Positions 29,442 to 40,955 of a DNA stretch of 64,000 nucleotides are shown in pieces. Each line of letters opens with the position of its first letter. Position 1 is the first letter of the stretch. The translations under genes were made by a program, and so were the position numbers. The notes under the pieces are model-generated. The model ran no database searches. It saw only the letters and a program-made list of their open reading frames with translations, and had not been told where the DNA came from. The DNA comes from Halomonas socia. Its GTDB lineage: Bacteria > Pseudomonadota > Gammaproteobacteria > Pseudomonadales > Halomonadaceae. The DNA is taken from assembly GCF_010977575.1 (NCBI RefSeq), contig NZ_CP048812.1, positions 1,860,001 to 1,924,000 on the forward strand, given 5' to 3'.

Positions 29442-29846
29442 TCAATCCGGCCGGTAGGCGGTACGCCCGCTACCCAGGAACATGATCGCGGCGGCGCCGA
29501 ACAGGAACAGCCCCTGCAGTTCCAGCGCCCAGGCGCCGTTGGCCTGGAAGTCGAGTAGTTCGTGGCGATGCACTAGGAAGATCGCCACCAGCATGTTGAG
29601 CGTCATCAGCAGGCCGGCGAGGCGCGTTTGCAGGCCGACGATGGCCATCAGCGGGGCGACGATCTCGCCGACCAGCACGCCGTAGGCGAGAAAGCTCGGC
29701 AGCCCCTGGGCGCTCAAGGCGTTACCGATCCAGGTCAGGCTGCCGGGATTGGTGAGCTTGGCGATGCCGTGCATCAGCATCAGGCCTCCTACCGAAAGTC
29801 GCAGGAGCAGTTTTCCCAGGTCGTCGTTGTGCAGCGCGTGAAGCAT
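29442..29846 (-). CDS. DoxX-family membrane protein
   Basis: A 134-residue protein with four predicted membrane helices and the DoxX pattern LLLRLSVGGLMLMHGIAKL at the start. Members are small inner-membrane proteins linked in some bacteria to redox or sulfur stress; the role here is unknown. A GGAGAGAAC stretch precedes the ATG. It is a monocistronic, convergent neighbour of the ABC operon. Confidence 0.82.
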   Translation of the reverse strand: MLHALHNDDLGKLLLRLSVGGLMLMHGIAKLTNPGSLTWIGNALSAQGLPSFLAYGVLVGEIVAPLMAIVGLQTRLAGLLMTLNMLVAIFLVHRHELLDFQANGAWALELQGLFLFGAAAIMFLGSGRTAYRPD

Positions 29847-29954
29847 GTTCTCTCCGTGAGCAGTGTCATCCAGCCCTCATGATACAGGCTGGGCTGGCCA
29901 AGCGGAGAGCCTTGCGGCACTCTTGTCGCCGGAGTCATTCACCGAGGAACGACG

Positions 29955-30410
29955 ATGAGCAAGACATGGATCCCCGCGCTGCTGGCGATGGCGGTCGTGG
30001 CAGGCTGTGCCCGCTCGCCGGCACCGGACCCTGAGCGAGCCCCTGAACCCGATACCCGCGCCGAGCAGTCGCCGATGGTCGGCGAGCGTTGGCAGTTGAT
30101 CCTGCTGGGCACCGCCGAGCGCTGGTCTGGCGAGCAGCGCCCCTATATCGAGGTCCAGCCCGACGGCGGCGCGCTACGCCTGAGTGGCAACAACGGCTGT
30201 AACCAGCTCAACGGGCGGGTACAGTTCGATGATGGCAACCGCATCCGCGTCAGCGAGCTCTCCTCGACGCGCCGGGCCTGCCCCGATATGGCCGACGCCC
30301 AGCGCGTCGATGACATGCTGGAAAACGCCTACCGCTACCTGATCGACCACGACCGCCTGGTATTCTTCGGCAGCGACAGCCGCGTGCTGGGGGGCTTTCA
30401 GCGCCGCTGA
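29955..30410 (+). CDS. META-domain (HslJ-like) lipoprotein
   Basis: A 151-residue predicted lipoprotein: signal MSKTWIPALLAMAVVAGC with the lipobox Cys at residue 18, a Pro/Glu-rich linker to about residue 40, then a META domain (LRLSGNNGCNQLNGRV, LSSTRRACPDM). META proteins such as HslJ are envelope proteins linked to stress or antibiotic resistance. The related MliC-type lipoprotein lies about 18 kb upstream. GAGGAACG precedes the ATG. Confidence 0.85.
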   Translation: MSKTWIPALLAMAVVAGCARSPAPDPERAPEPDTRAEQSPMVGERWQLILLGTAERWSGEQRPYIEVQPDGGALRLSGNNGCNQLNGRVQFDDGNRIRVSELSSTRRACPDMADAQRVDDMLENAYRYLIDHDRLVFFGSDSRVLGGFQRR

Positions 30411-30432
30411 TTCGGATATGCCACTACGTGAT

Positions 30433-30457
30433 AGCGCCGGCCTCAAGGGCCGGCGCT
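30433..30457. terminator. Bidirectional terminator hairpin
   Basis: AGCGCCGGCC-TCAAG-GGCCGGCGCT makes a perfect 10-bp stem between the convergent META lipoprotein and PAP2 genes. No clear T-tract on either side. Confidence 0.65.
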
Positions 30458-30478
30458 GTCATGTTGGGGCTGTAGTCG

Positions 30479-31216
30479 TTAGCGGGTGGGCAGCAGCCGA
30501 GTCTTGACTGCCAGCATGCCGCGGGTGATGCCGCGGGCCGTGGCCGGTGCCAGCGGGGTGCACAGCACCCAGGGCAGGGTGACCAGGCAGATCGCCAGCG
30601 CGCCGTTGAAGATGTCGCTGAACCAGTGGGCGCCGCCCAGCATCCGCGGCAGGCTCAGCAGGATGGCCATCAGCGCGCTGGCCAGGCCAACCGTGCGGCC
30701 GGAGAAACGCCAGATGAAGGCGGTGAACAGCATCAACATCATGCCGTGATCACCGGGAAAGCTGGTCGTCGAGACGTCCTTGGTATCGAACTCGACCATC
30801 TGGGTGATCAGGTTGACGTCGTCGTAGACCAGGGTCGGGCTGAGGCGCTCCCAGGTGATGGCGTAGCGCACCGCCTGGCTGAGGATGCCGGCGGTGAGCA
30901 GCATGGTGATACCGATGCCGCCCCAGCGCAGCAAGCGATGCTCGGCTACCGAATCGCGGCGAATCGCCCACAGGTAGAGCCCCAGCAGGACCAGGAAGCT
31001 GGCCACGTCGAACAGCCGGTTGTTGACCGCGGCGACGAAGGTTACCCAGACCATGTTGTCGTCGTGCAGCCAGGCGTTGGTGACGAAGAATACCGCATCG
31101 TCGAGCTCTTCCCAGATCAGCAGGTTGGGCGACCACCAGCTGAGCACCAGGGCGATGCCGAGCAGGTTGTAGAAGAGGATGCGCAGGGGGTGAAAGGTTG
31201 ATGCCGGCTGGGTCAT
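30479..31216 (-). CDS. PAP2-superfamily membrane phosphatase
   Basis: A 245-residue membrane protein with about six hydrophobic segments. The PAP2 catalytic blocks are present: STTSFPGDHGMM (general SxxPxGH type) and GGAHWFSDIFNGA with the catalytic His and Asp. A lysine-containing KDV precedes the second block. Possible substrates are undecaprenyl pyrophosphate, phosphatidic acid or lipid A phosphate. I start at ATG 31216 (MTQPASTFHP), but ATGs up to 31261 are possible because no site has a good ribosome binding sequence. Confidence 0.8.
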   Translation of the reverse strand: MTQPASTFHPLRILFYNLLGIALVLSWWSPNLLIWEELDDAVFFVTNAWLHDDNMVWVTFVAAVNNRLFDVASFLVLLGLYLWAIRRDSVAEHRLLRWGGIGITMLLTAGILSQAVRYAITWERLSPTLVYDDVNLITQMVEFDTKDVSTTSFPGDHGMMLMLFTAFIWRFSGRTVGLASALMAILLSLPRMLGGAHWFSDIFNGALAICLVTLPWVLCTPLAPATARGITRGMLAVKTRLLPTR

Positions 31217-31273
31217 GAAAACGTCACGTTGGTGAAAGATTTCCGCCATTCTAGCAGCCACGCCCGCGGATGT

Positions 31274-31302
31274 GATCAGGCCCCGCGTTGCGGGGCCTGA
31301 TC
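31274..31302 (-). terminator. Hairpin after the acetoacetyl-CoA synthetase gene
   Basis: GATCAGGCCCCGC-GTT-GCGGGGCCTGATC is a perfect 13-bp stem starting 26 bases after the synthetase stop and before the PAP2 gene. Probably ends the hydroxybutyrate operon. Confidence 0.7.
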
Positions 31303-31327
31303 CTCTTCTCCAGCATGCCTGCGCGGC

Positions 31328-33306
31328 TCAGCCCGGCAGCAGCCTGGCTTCATCCAGGGCGTCGCGGATCGCGTCCAGCGACTCGGGGTTGCTCAGCGCG
31401 CTGCGGTTCTCGGCCTTGGTGTCGCCCTGCAGCATGCGTGCCACCGCCAGCTCCACCTTCTTGCCGCTGCGGGTATAGGGAACCGCCGGCACCGCGACGA
31501 TGTGCGCTGGCACGTGGCGCGGACTGGCGTGCTGGCGGATGCGCTGGCGCAGCTGCTTGAGCAGTGCCTCGTCCAGCGCCTGGCCCGCGGCTAGGGTCAC
31601 CAGCAGCACGACCTCCACATCGCCGTCGACGGGGCGGCCCACCACCAGGCTATCGGCCACGGCCTCGATCGTCTCCACCTGACGGTAGATCTCGGCGGTG
31701 CCGATGCGCACGCCGCCGGGGTTCAGGGTGGCATCGGAGCGGCCGTAGATCACCGCGCCGCCCTCGGGGTGAAGCGCACGAAGTCGCCGTGGGCCCAGAC
31801 CCCCGGGAAGCTGGCGAAGTAGGCATCGTGGTAGCGCTGGCCGTCGGCGTCGTCCCAGAAGCTGACCGGCATCGACGGCAGCGGCTGGCGACACACCAGT
31901 TCGCCGCGGGCATTGTCGAGGGCTTCGCCGTCGGGGGAATAGGCCACCGCGTCGACGCCCAGGAAGCGGCACTGGATCTCGCCGCGGCGCACCGGCAGCA
32001 GCGGGGTGCTGCCGACGAAGCAGCCGCAGATATCGGTGCCGCCGGCGATCGAGCCGAGCAGCAGGTCGCCGGAGACATCGCCGTAGACCCAGTCGTAGTC
32101 CTCCGGCAGCAGCGGCGAGCCGGTGGAGAAGATCACCCGCAGTGCGCTGAGGTCGTGGTCGCGCCCCGGGGTCAGCTGCTGCTTGCGGCATTCGGCGAGG
32201 AAGCGTGCGCTGGTGCCGAAGTGGGTCAGGCGCTCGGCGGCGGTGGTGCGCCACATCAGGTCCATGTCCGGGTAGCCGGGGGAGCCGTCGTAGGTCACCA
32301 GGGTGGCGCCGGTGAGCAGCGCAGAGGCCTGCCAGTTCCACATCATCCAGCCACAGGTGGTGAAGTAGAGCAGCCGGTCGCCGGGGCCCAGGTCGCCATG
32401 CAGCATCAGCTCCTTGGCGTGGTTGAGGAGGATGCCGCCGGCGCCGTGGACGATGCACTTGGGTTTGCCGGTGGTGCCCGACGAATAGAGGATGTAGAGC
32501 GGATGGTCGGCCGGCAGCGGGGTGAACGACGGCGCGCTGCCGCGGTGGCGGGCCAGCGCTGCGTTCCAGGCGCTGAAGCGCTCGCCCGGCGGCAGGCCAG
32601 TGCCCGGCAGTTGGTCGACCACGACCACCTGGCGCACGCTGGGCAACCGTTCGGCGAGCTGGCTGATCTGCTCAAGGCGTGGGAAGGTCTTGCCGCCGTA
32701 GCCGTAGCCGTTGACTGCCACCAGCAGCGCCGGCTCGATCTGGCCGAAGCGGTCGACGGTGGCCTCGACGCCGAAGTCCGGTGATGCCGACGACCATACC
32801 GCGCCCAGGCTGGCGGCGCCGAGCATCGCCACCAGCGCCTCGTAGCCGTTGGCCACCAGGCCGGCGACGCGGTCGCCGACCTGCACGCCGTGCTCGCGCA
32901 GCACGCCCTCGAAGGCGCCCACGTCCTCGTAGAGCTCGGCGAAGGTCACCCGCCGGGTGTCGCGGCATTCGGCCATGGCCACCACCGCTTCCTGATCGGC
33001 GCGCTCGCCGCGGGCGTGACGCAGCAGGTTGGCGGCGACGTTGAGTCGCGCGCCGGGCAGCCACTCGGCGCCGGGCATTTCGCGGCGGCCGAGCATCGCC
33101 GTTGGTGGCGTCTCGGCCTCGAGGGCGCAGAACTCCCATACCGAGCGCCAGAAGGCTTCCAGGTCGGCGATCGACCAGGCGTGCAGCGCCTGGTAGTCGG
33201 CGAAGTCGCCGTAGCCGGTGCTGGCCAGCCAGCGCAGGTAGTGCGCCATCTGGCTCTGCTCGCGCTGCGCCGGGCCGGGTTCCCAGAGGAGCTCTGCCGT
33301 GTCCAT
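31328..33306 (-). CDS. Acetoacetyl-CoA synthetase (apparent frameshift)
   Basis: An ANL-superfamily ligase that activates acetoacetate to acetoacetyl-CoA. The start MDTAELLWEPGPAQ at 33306 follows AGGAGA. The AMP-binding motif YSSGTTGKPKCIVHG and the early LVANGYEALVAMLGAASLGA are present. The frame breaks at HGDFVRFTP, where one base is missing from the GGGG run at 31766-31769. The other frame continues EGGAVIYGRSDATLNPGG and includes the late catalytic Lys region YTRSGKKVE. Restored length is 659 residues, usual for the family. It follows hbdH closely, and together they form a 3-hydroxybutyrate utilisation pair. Confidence 0.88.
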
Positions 33307-33326
33307 GTGCGGGGTGTCTCCTGCTG

Positions 33327-34109
33327 TCATTGCATGTACCAGCCGTGGCTGACCACCAGCGACTGCCCGGTCAGCGCCGCCGAGGGGAAGGCTGCCAGGT
33401 TGACCGCCACTTCGCTGATATCTTCCAGCGTAGTGAATTTCTGGTCCACGGTATCCTTGAGCATCACGTCGCGGATCACCTCCTCCTCGCTGATGCCCAG
33501 CTCGCGGGCCTGCTCGGGAATCTGCTTCTCGACCAGCGGGGTGCGCACGAAGCCGGGGCAGATCACGTTGGCGCTGACGCCGTGGGCGGCACCCTCCTTG
33601 GCCACCGCCCGGCACAGCCCGAGCAGGCCGTGCTTGGCGGCGACATAGGGCGCCTTGAGCGGCGAGGCCAGCTTGCTGTGCACCGAGCCGATATACAGGA
33701 TGCTGCCGCCACCCTGCTGCTGGTACATCTGGCGCAGGCTGGCGCGGGTGGTCAGGAAGGCGCCGTCGAGGTGGACGCCGGTGACCTTGCGCCAGTTGGC
33801 CAGGCTCAGCTTGTCCAGCGCTTCGATATGCTGGATGCCGGCGTTGGCTACCGCCACGTCGATGCGGCCCCAGGCCTCTACCACCTTGGCGAAGCCGGCA
33901 TCGACGGCGGCTTCGTCGGTGACGTCGATGGCCACGGCCATGGCCTCACCGCCAGCGTCGCGGATACCAGCGGCAGCGCGCTCGGCGGCGTCGGGGTCGA
34001 GGTCGCTGATGGCGACCTTGGCGCCCTCGCGGGCGAAGCCCTGGGCAATCGCCAGGCCGATACCACCGGCGGCGCCGGTGATCAGGGCAATCTTGTCAGT
34101 CATGCGCAT
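33327..34109 (-). CDS. 3-hydroxybutyrate dehydrogenase
   Basis: A 260-residue SDR that oxidises 3-hydroxybutyrate to acetoacetate with NAD. The cofactor motif is TGAAGGIGLA, Asp in ISDLDPDAAE favours NAD, and NAGIQHIE, the catalytic YVAAKHGLLG and the family-typical VCPGFVRTPLV-like segment (NVICPGFVRTPLVEKQIP) are present. GGAGAC precedes the ATG at 34109. Downstream is acetoacetyl-CoA synthetase, which handles the product. This suits an organism that makes and uses polyhydroxybutyrate, though no PHB gene is in the window. Confidence 0.9.
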   Translation of the reverse strand: MRMTDKIALITGAAGGIGLAIAQGFAREGAKVAISDLDPDAAERAAAGIRDAGGEAMAVAIDVTDEAAVDAGFAKVVEAWGRIDVAVANAGIQHIEALDKLSLANWRKVTGVHLDGAFLTTRASLRQMYQQQGGGSILYIGSVHSKLASPLKAPYVAAKHGLLGLCRAVAKEGAAHGVSANVICPGFVRTPLVEKQIPEQARELGISEEEVIRDVMLKDTVDQKFTTLEDISEVAVNLAAFPSAALTGQSLVVSHGWYMQ

Positions 34110-34184
34110 GCGGTTGTCTCCACAGATGGGGAAGGGCGGTCAGCGGCCGCCGTGGACGTTTCCGGGACGCCGGGGCCGGCCATC

Positions 34185-37034
<2,850 letters not shown>

Positions 37035-37432
37035 GGGGCGTTCCGGGTCCAGAAATGGTTGCCGCCGGGGCGTGGCGCCGGGCGGCAGGAAATCGTCTAG
37101 GCGTGCGAAAAATGGCCACGATTATAGCGCGATGAGGCGCTTGGCGTCAGCCTGGTGCTCGGAGCTGGCCTGGTCTCAGCGTCGTTGTCCCGGGGCTGAT
37201 CCGGCGGTAGGCTTGCGAGGAGGCGCTGTAAACCCATCCCTGGGCGCTACCTTGCGCCCTGCTGCGCTCTCGCATCCTGCTTCGCTTGCAGGACCGGTGC
37301 TGGCCATCCATGGCCAGCCCGTTCGGAGGAATCCTCCTCACCCATGGCGCAAACCCCCTCTTCGGCCTGCCCCCTGCGCCCCTAAGCTTGGCAATGCAGG
37401 GCAAGTGCCCCGAGCTTCACTACGCCAGAGAG
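37035..37432. other. Gene-free holC-valS gap with a multi-hairpin element
   Basis: No open frame here looks like a gene. Between 37233 and 37337 there are four inverted repeats in a row: GGGCGC/GCGCCC (37242-37259), CCTGC/GCAGG (37278-37294), GCTGGCCAT/ATGGCCAGC (37301-37320) and GGAGGA/TCCTCC (37325-37337). A fifth, CCCA-TCCC-TGGG (37233-37244), overlaps the first. The array looks like an interspersed intergenic repeat unit rather than a simple terminator. Only one copy is visible in this window. Confidence 0.7.
37301..37320. repeat. Perfect 20-bp palindrome
   Basis: GCTGGCCAT-CC-ATGGCCAGC is the strongest hairpin of the holC-valS element: nine paired bases around CC. Confidence 0.85.
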
Positions 37433-37887
37433 TCAGCCGCGGCCCTCTTGCCCAGCCAACTGGTGCGCCTTGACCGGGTAGCCGCGGTCCTTGTAGGTCT
37501 TCCAGCAGGCGCGCTTGGCCCTCAGCACCTCCTGGTGCTGGTTGATGATCTCGGCGACCCGTTCGAAGCGCGAGAACCATTCGGGGATCTCGGGATGCAG
37601 GTTGAGCATCGCCTGGGGGTGCTCCTCGGCGGGGTCGGGGGGCCCTGCCAGCCGATCACCACCGGCACTTGGCTGGCCATCTCGCTGCCGGCCAGGGCGT
37701 GGGGCACGTAGGCGTCGGGGCGAAAGGTCCACAGCACCTCGTCGAGCTGACGGGCCATGGCCTCGTCCTCGGCGTGCAGGTGCAGGCGATAGCCCTTGCG
37801 CTGGATGGTCTCGGTGAGCCGGCAGGCGAAGGCCAGCCGGGCCTCCAGCGTGGTGTCGGGTAGAACGTAGAAATCGACTTGAGTCAT
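37433..37887 (-). CDS. holC: DNA polymerase III chi subunit (apparent frameshift)
   Basis: HolC links the clamp loader to single-strand-binding protein. The N-terminal half (MTQVDFYVLPDTTLEARLAF, ATG at 37887) is in one frame up to PVVIGWQGPP. The C-terminal half (DPAEEHPQAMLNLHPEIPEW onward) is in another. One base is missing from the G6 run at 37637-37642; with it the protein has 151 residues, close to E. coli chi (147). Position next to pepA and valS is the conserved gammaproteobacterial arrangement. The tail includes CWKTYKDRGYPVKAHQL. Confidence 0.88.
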
Positions 37888-38034
37888 ACGGCTCGCCAAA
37901 AGGGGTGTTGATCGTGACGTCGAGGCAGGTGCTCTCCCGGCGACAGGGCGACGAGGGGGCGCAAACCTTCGCTACGACCTGCCCGGCGGCGCCCCGCCAC
38001 GCTGGTGGAGGGGCGCAACCGCTGTGAGAGCTGA

Positions 38035-39132
38035 TTACACCAGCCGGGTCAGCCAGCCATGGGTGTCCTCGGCGCGGCCGTACTGCAGGTCGAGCAGAGT
38101 GCGGCGGATCTGCTTGGCCACCGGGTTGTCGCTGGGCTGACAGCGGATCCGCTCATCCTCGCCGACCAGCTCGCCCACCGGGGTGATCACCGCGGCGGTG
38201 CCGCAGGCGAAGACCTCGGTGATCTCGCCGGAGGCGGCGCCCTCGCGCCATTCGTCGATGCTGATATGGCGCTCTTCCGGCTGCAGGCCGGCGTCGCTGG
38301 CCAGGGTCAGCACCGAGTCGCGGGTCACGCCCTCGAGGATGGTGCCGGTCAGCTTGGGGGTGACGATGCGGCCGTCCTTGAACACGAAGAACAGGTTCAT
38401 GCCGCCGAGCTCTTCGATCCATTTGTTCTCGGCGGCGTCGAGGAAGGCGACCTGGCCGCAGCCGTGGGCTTCGGCTTCCTTCTGGGCGGCCAGCGAGGCG
38501 GCGTAGTTGCCGCCGCACTTGGCGAAGCCGGTGCCGCCGGCGGCGGCGCGCTTGTAGTTCGCCGACAGCCAGATCGATACCGGCTCGACGCCGCCCTTGA
38601 AGTAGGCCGCCGCCGGCGAGGCGATCACGTAGTAGTCGACCTCGTGGGAGGGGCGCACGCCGAGGAAGGTCTCGCTGGCGATCATGAACGGGCGCAGGTA
38701 GAGGCTGCACTCGTCGGCTTCGTTGGCCGGCGTCGGTACCCAGCCCTGGTCGTGGGCGAGCAGCGCCTTGAGCGAGCCGATGAAGTCCTCGTCGGAGAGT
38801 TCCGGCAGCGCCAGGCGTCGCGCGCTGCGGCGGAAGCGCTCGGCATTTTTCTCGGGGCGGAAGGTCCACACCGAGCCATCGGCATGGCGGTAGGCCTTGA
38901 TGCCCTCGAAGATCTCCTGGCCGTAGTGCAGCACAGCGGCGGCGGGGTCGAGGGTCAGCGGACCGTAGGGGCGCACCTCGTGGCCATGCCAGCCGGCATC
39001 GAGGGTCCAGCGGATATGCGCCATGTGGTCGCTGAAATAGCGGCCGAAACCGGGATTGGCAAGGATGTCCTTGCGAATGGTGTCCGCCGTGGGTTGGGCG
39101 TTGGGCAGTTGGGCAAAGCTTGCAGTGGGCAC
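38035..39132 (-). CDS. ilvE: Branched-chain amino acid aminotransferase
   Basis: A 365-residue fold-type IV PLP enzyme that makes valine, leucine and isoleucine from their keto acids. It is the longer eukaryote-like type: HYGQEIFEGIKAYRH, LYLRPFMIA, the lysine-containing TGFAKCGGNYAASL, and EELGGMNLFFVF with EITEVFACGTAAVITPVG near the end. It lies between pepA and holC on the same strand, where many relatives have no gene, and may be transcribed from its own promoter in the 155-base gap after pepA. Confidence 0.93.
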   Translation of the reverse strand: MPTASFAQLPNAQPTADTIRKDILANPGFGRYFSDHMAHIRWTLDAGWHGHEVRPYGPLTLDPAAAVLHYGQEIFEGIKAYRHADGSVWTFRPEKNAERFRRSARRLALPELSDEDFIGSLKALLAHDQGWVPTPANEADECSLYLRPFMIASETFLGVRPSHEVDYYVIASPAAAYFKGGVEPVSIWLSANYKRAAAGGTGFAKCGGNYAASLAAQKEAEAHGCGQVAFLDAAENKWIEELGGMNLFFVFKDGRIVTPKLTGTILEGVTRDSVLTLASDAGLQPEERHISIDEWREGAASGEITEVFACGTAAVITPVGELVGEDERIRCQPSDNPVAKQIRRTLLDLQYGRAEDTHGWLTRLV

Positions 39133-39287
39133 GGCAAAGGGTCTCCGCTACCCCTGGGGCGCGGCAATGGCCTCAGGGTGATACAGGAACACCGAGCCGC
39201 GCGGGCGACTCGGTGCGTGAAAGCATGTCAGGCCTCCCATGAGAAAGTCGCCGCGCAAAAAAGGCAACCCCCTGGGAAGGTCAGACA

Positions 39288-40808
39288 TCACTCGGCGTCG
39301 GTTTCGACCTCGGCGTCGGCTTCGCGATCGAGCAGGTACTGGGTCAGCAGGCCTACCGGGCGGCCGCTGGCGCCTTTCTGCTTGCCGGAGCTCCAGGCGG
39401 TGCCGGCGATGTCGAGGTGCGCCCAGGGGAACTTGTCGGCGAAGCGCGACAGGAAGCAGGCCGCGGTGATGGTGCCCGCCGGGCGCCCGCCGATATTGGC
39501 CAGGTCGGCAAAGTTGGAGTCGAGCTGCTCCTGGTACTCGTCCCACAGCGGCAGGTGCCAGGCACGGTCCCAGGCGGTCTCGCCGGCCTCGAGCAGGTCC
39601 AGCGCCAGGTCGTCGTCGTTGGACAGCAGACCGGTGGCGTGGTGGCCGAGGGCGATGATGGCGGCACCGGTGAGGGTGGCGATATCCACCACGCTGGCGG
39701 GCTGGAAGCGCTCGGCGTAGGTCAGGGCGTCGCACAGCACCAGGCGACCCTCGGCGTCGGTGTTGAGCACCTCCACGGAGAGGCCCTTGAGGGTCTTGAT
39801 GATGTCGCCAGGCTTGGTGGCCTTGCCGTCGGGCATGTTCTCGGCGGCGGCGACGATCGCCACCAGGTTGATCCTGGGGCGGATCGCCAGCACTGCGTTG
39901 ACGGTGCCGAATACGCTGGCCGCGCCGCACATGTCGAACTTCATCTCGTCCATGCTTTCGCCGGGCTTGAGCGAGATGCCGCCGGTGTCGAAGGTGATAC
40001 CCTTGCCGACCAGCACATGGGGGGCATCGTCGGGATTGTCGGCGCCCTGGTACTTCATGACGATCAGTCGTGATGGCTCGGCGCTACCGCGTCCTACCGA
40101 GAGCAGCGAACCGGCGCCCAGCGCTTCCAGCGCCTCTTCGTCGAGGATCTCGACCTCGAGCGCGCCGCCGGAGCCCTTGCCCAGCGCCTCGGCTTGCTCG
40201 GCCAGGTAGCGCGGGGTGCAGACGTTGCCCGGCAGGTTGCCCAGGGTGCGGGTGACGTTGATGCCAGCACCGATGGCGGCGCCGAGGCGCGCGCCCTGCT
40301 TGGCCGCCTCGGCGTCTTGGCCATCGCCGACCAGTAGGATGACGCGCTCGAGCTTGGCTGCGGGCGCCGGGTCGGACTTGAATTCGACGAAGCGATAAAT
40401 GGCGCGCTCGGCGGCTTCCAGGGTCATGCGTGCCTTCCAGGCACAGCCGTGCTCGCCGACTGGCACATCGGTGAAGGCCGCCGCGGCGTCGCTCACCGGC
40501 AGCTTGGCCAGGGTGGTGAAGGCGGCGTCCAGCGCTTTGCGGAAGGCGGCCTCGTTGCATTTGTCGCGCTCGCCCAGACCCACCAGCAGCAGACGTTCGC
40601 CGCTGACGCCGGGGGCGAAGGGAATCATCTGCACGTTACCGAGCCCGGCGCTGAAGTCGCCGCGCTCGATCAGCTGTCCAATCAGCCGCTCGCTGGCATC
40701 GTCGAGCTTGGCTGCAGCTGGCAGCAGGTCGCCGTCCTTGAATACCGGTACCACGAGACAGGCCGTCTCGACCTTGGCCGGATTGGCCGTCTGAACAGTG
40801 AATTCCAT
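39288..40808 (-). CDS. pepA: Leucyl aminopeptidase (M17)
   Basis: A 506-residue cytosolic aminopeptidase. Two-metal active-site motifs are clear: GKGITFDTGGISLKPGESMDEMK (K and D ligands) and the M17 signature NTDAEGRLVL. The start at 40808 (MEFTVQTANPAKVE) is set by GTGGAG; the open frame reaches further upstream only by chance, antisense to lptF. In some relatives PepA is also a DNA-binding repressor and recombination factor. It is divergent from lptF, 147 bases away. Confidence 0.95.
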   Translation of the reverse strand: MEFTVQTANPAKVETACLVVPVFKDGDLLPAAAKLDDASERLIGQLIERGDFSAGLGNVQMIPFAPGVSGERLLLVGLGERDKCNEAAFRKALDAAFTTLAKLPVSDAAAAFTDVPVGEHGCAWKARMTLEAAERAIYRFVEFKSDPAPAAKLERVILLVGDGQDAEAAKQGARLGAAIGAGINVTRTLGNLPGNVCTPRYLAEQAEALGKGSGGALEVEILDEEALEALGAGSLLSVGRGSAEPSRLIVMKYQGADNPDDAPHVLVGKGITFDTGGISLKPGESMDEMKFDMCGAASVFGTVNAVLAIRPRINLVAIVAAAENMPDGKATKPGDIIKTLKGLSVEVLNTDAEGRLVLCDALTYAERFQPASVVDIATLTGAAIIALGHHATGLLSNDDDLALDLLEAGETAWDRAWHLPLWDEYQEQLDSNFADLANIGGRPAGTITAACFLSRFADKFPWAHLDIAGTAWSSGKQKGASGRPVGLLTQYLLDREADAEVETDAE

Positions 40809-40955
40809 GACGTCTCCACAAGACAAGCGAAAGGGGATTCTGGATAATGCCGGCACGACGCCTTGCCGCAGCCGAATGCCGTCCAGTGTACGCAATGCGC
40901 TGCGCCATTGCATGGGGAGCGATACCTGCCCTGCATGGAGCACCGGGAGAGTTTC

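Noticed and set aside
37147-37404. 85-codon minus-strand frame in the holC-valS gap
   Set aside because: Runs through the hairpin array; translation is low-complexity Arg/Gly/Ser without a domain.
38059-39720. 553-codon plus-strand open frame
   Set aside because: Antisense to ilvE and the end of pepA; no domain or ribosome binding site.
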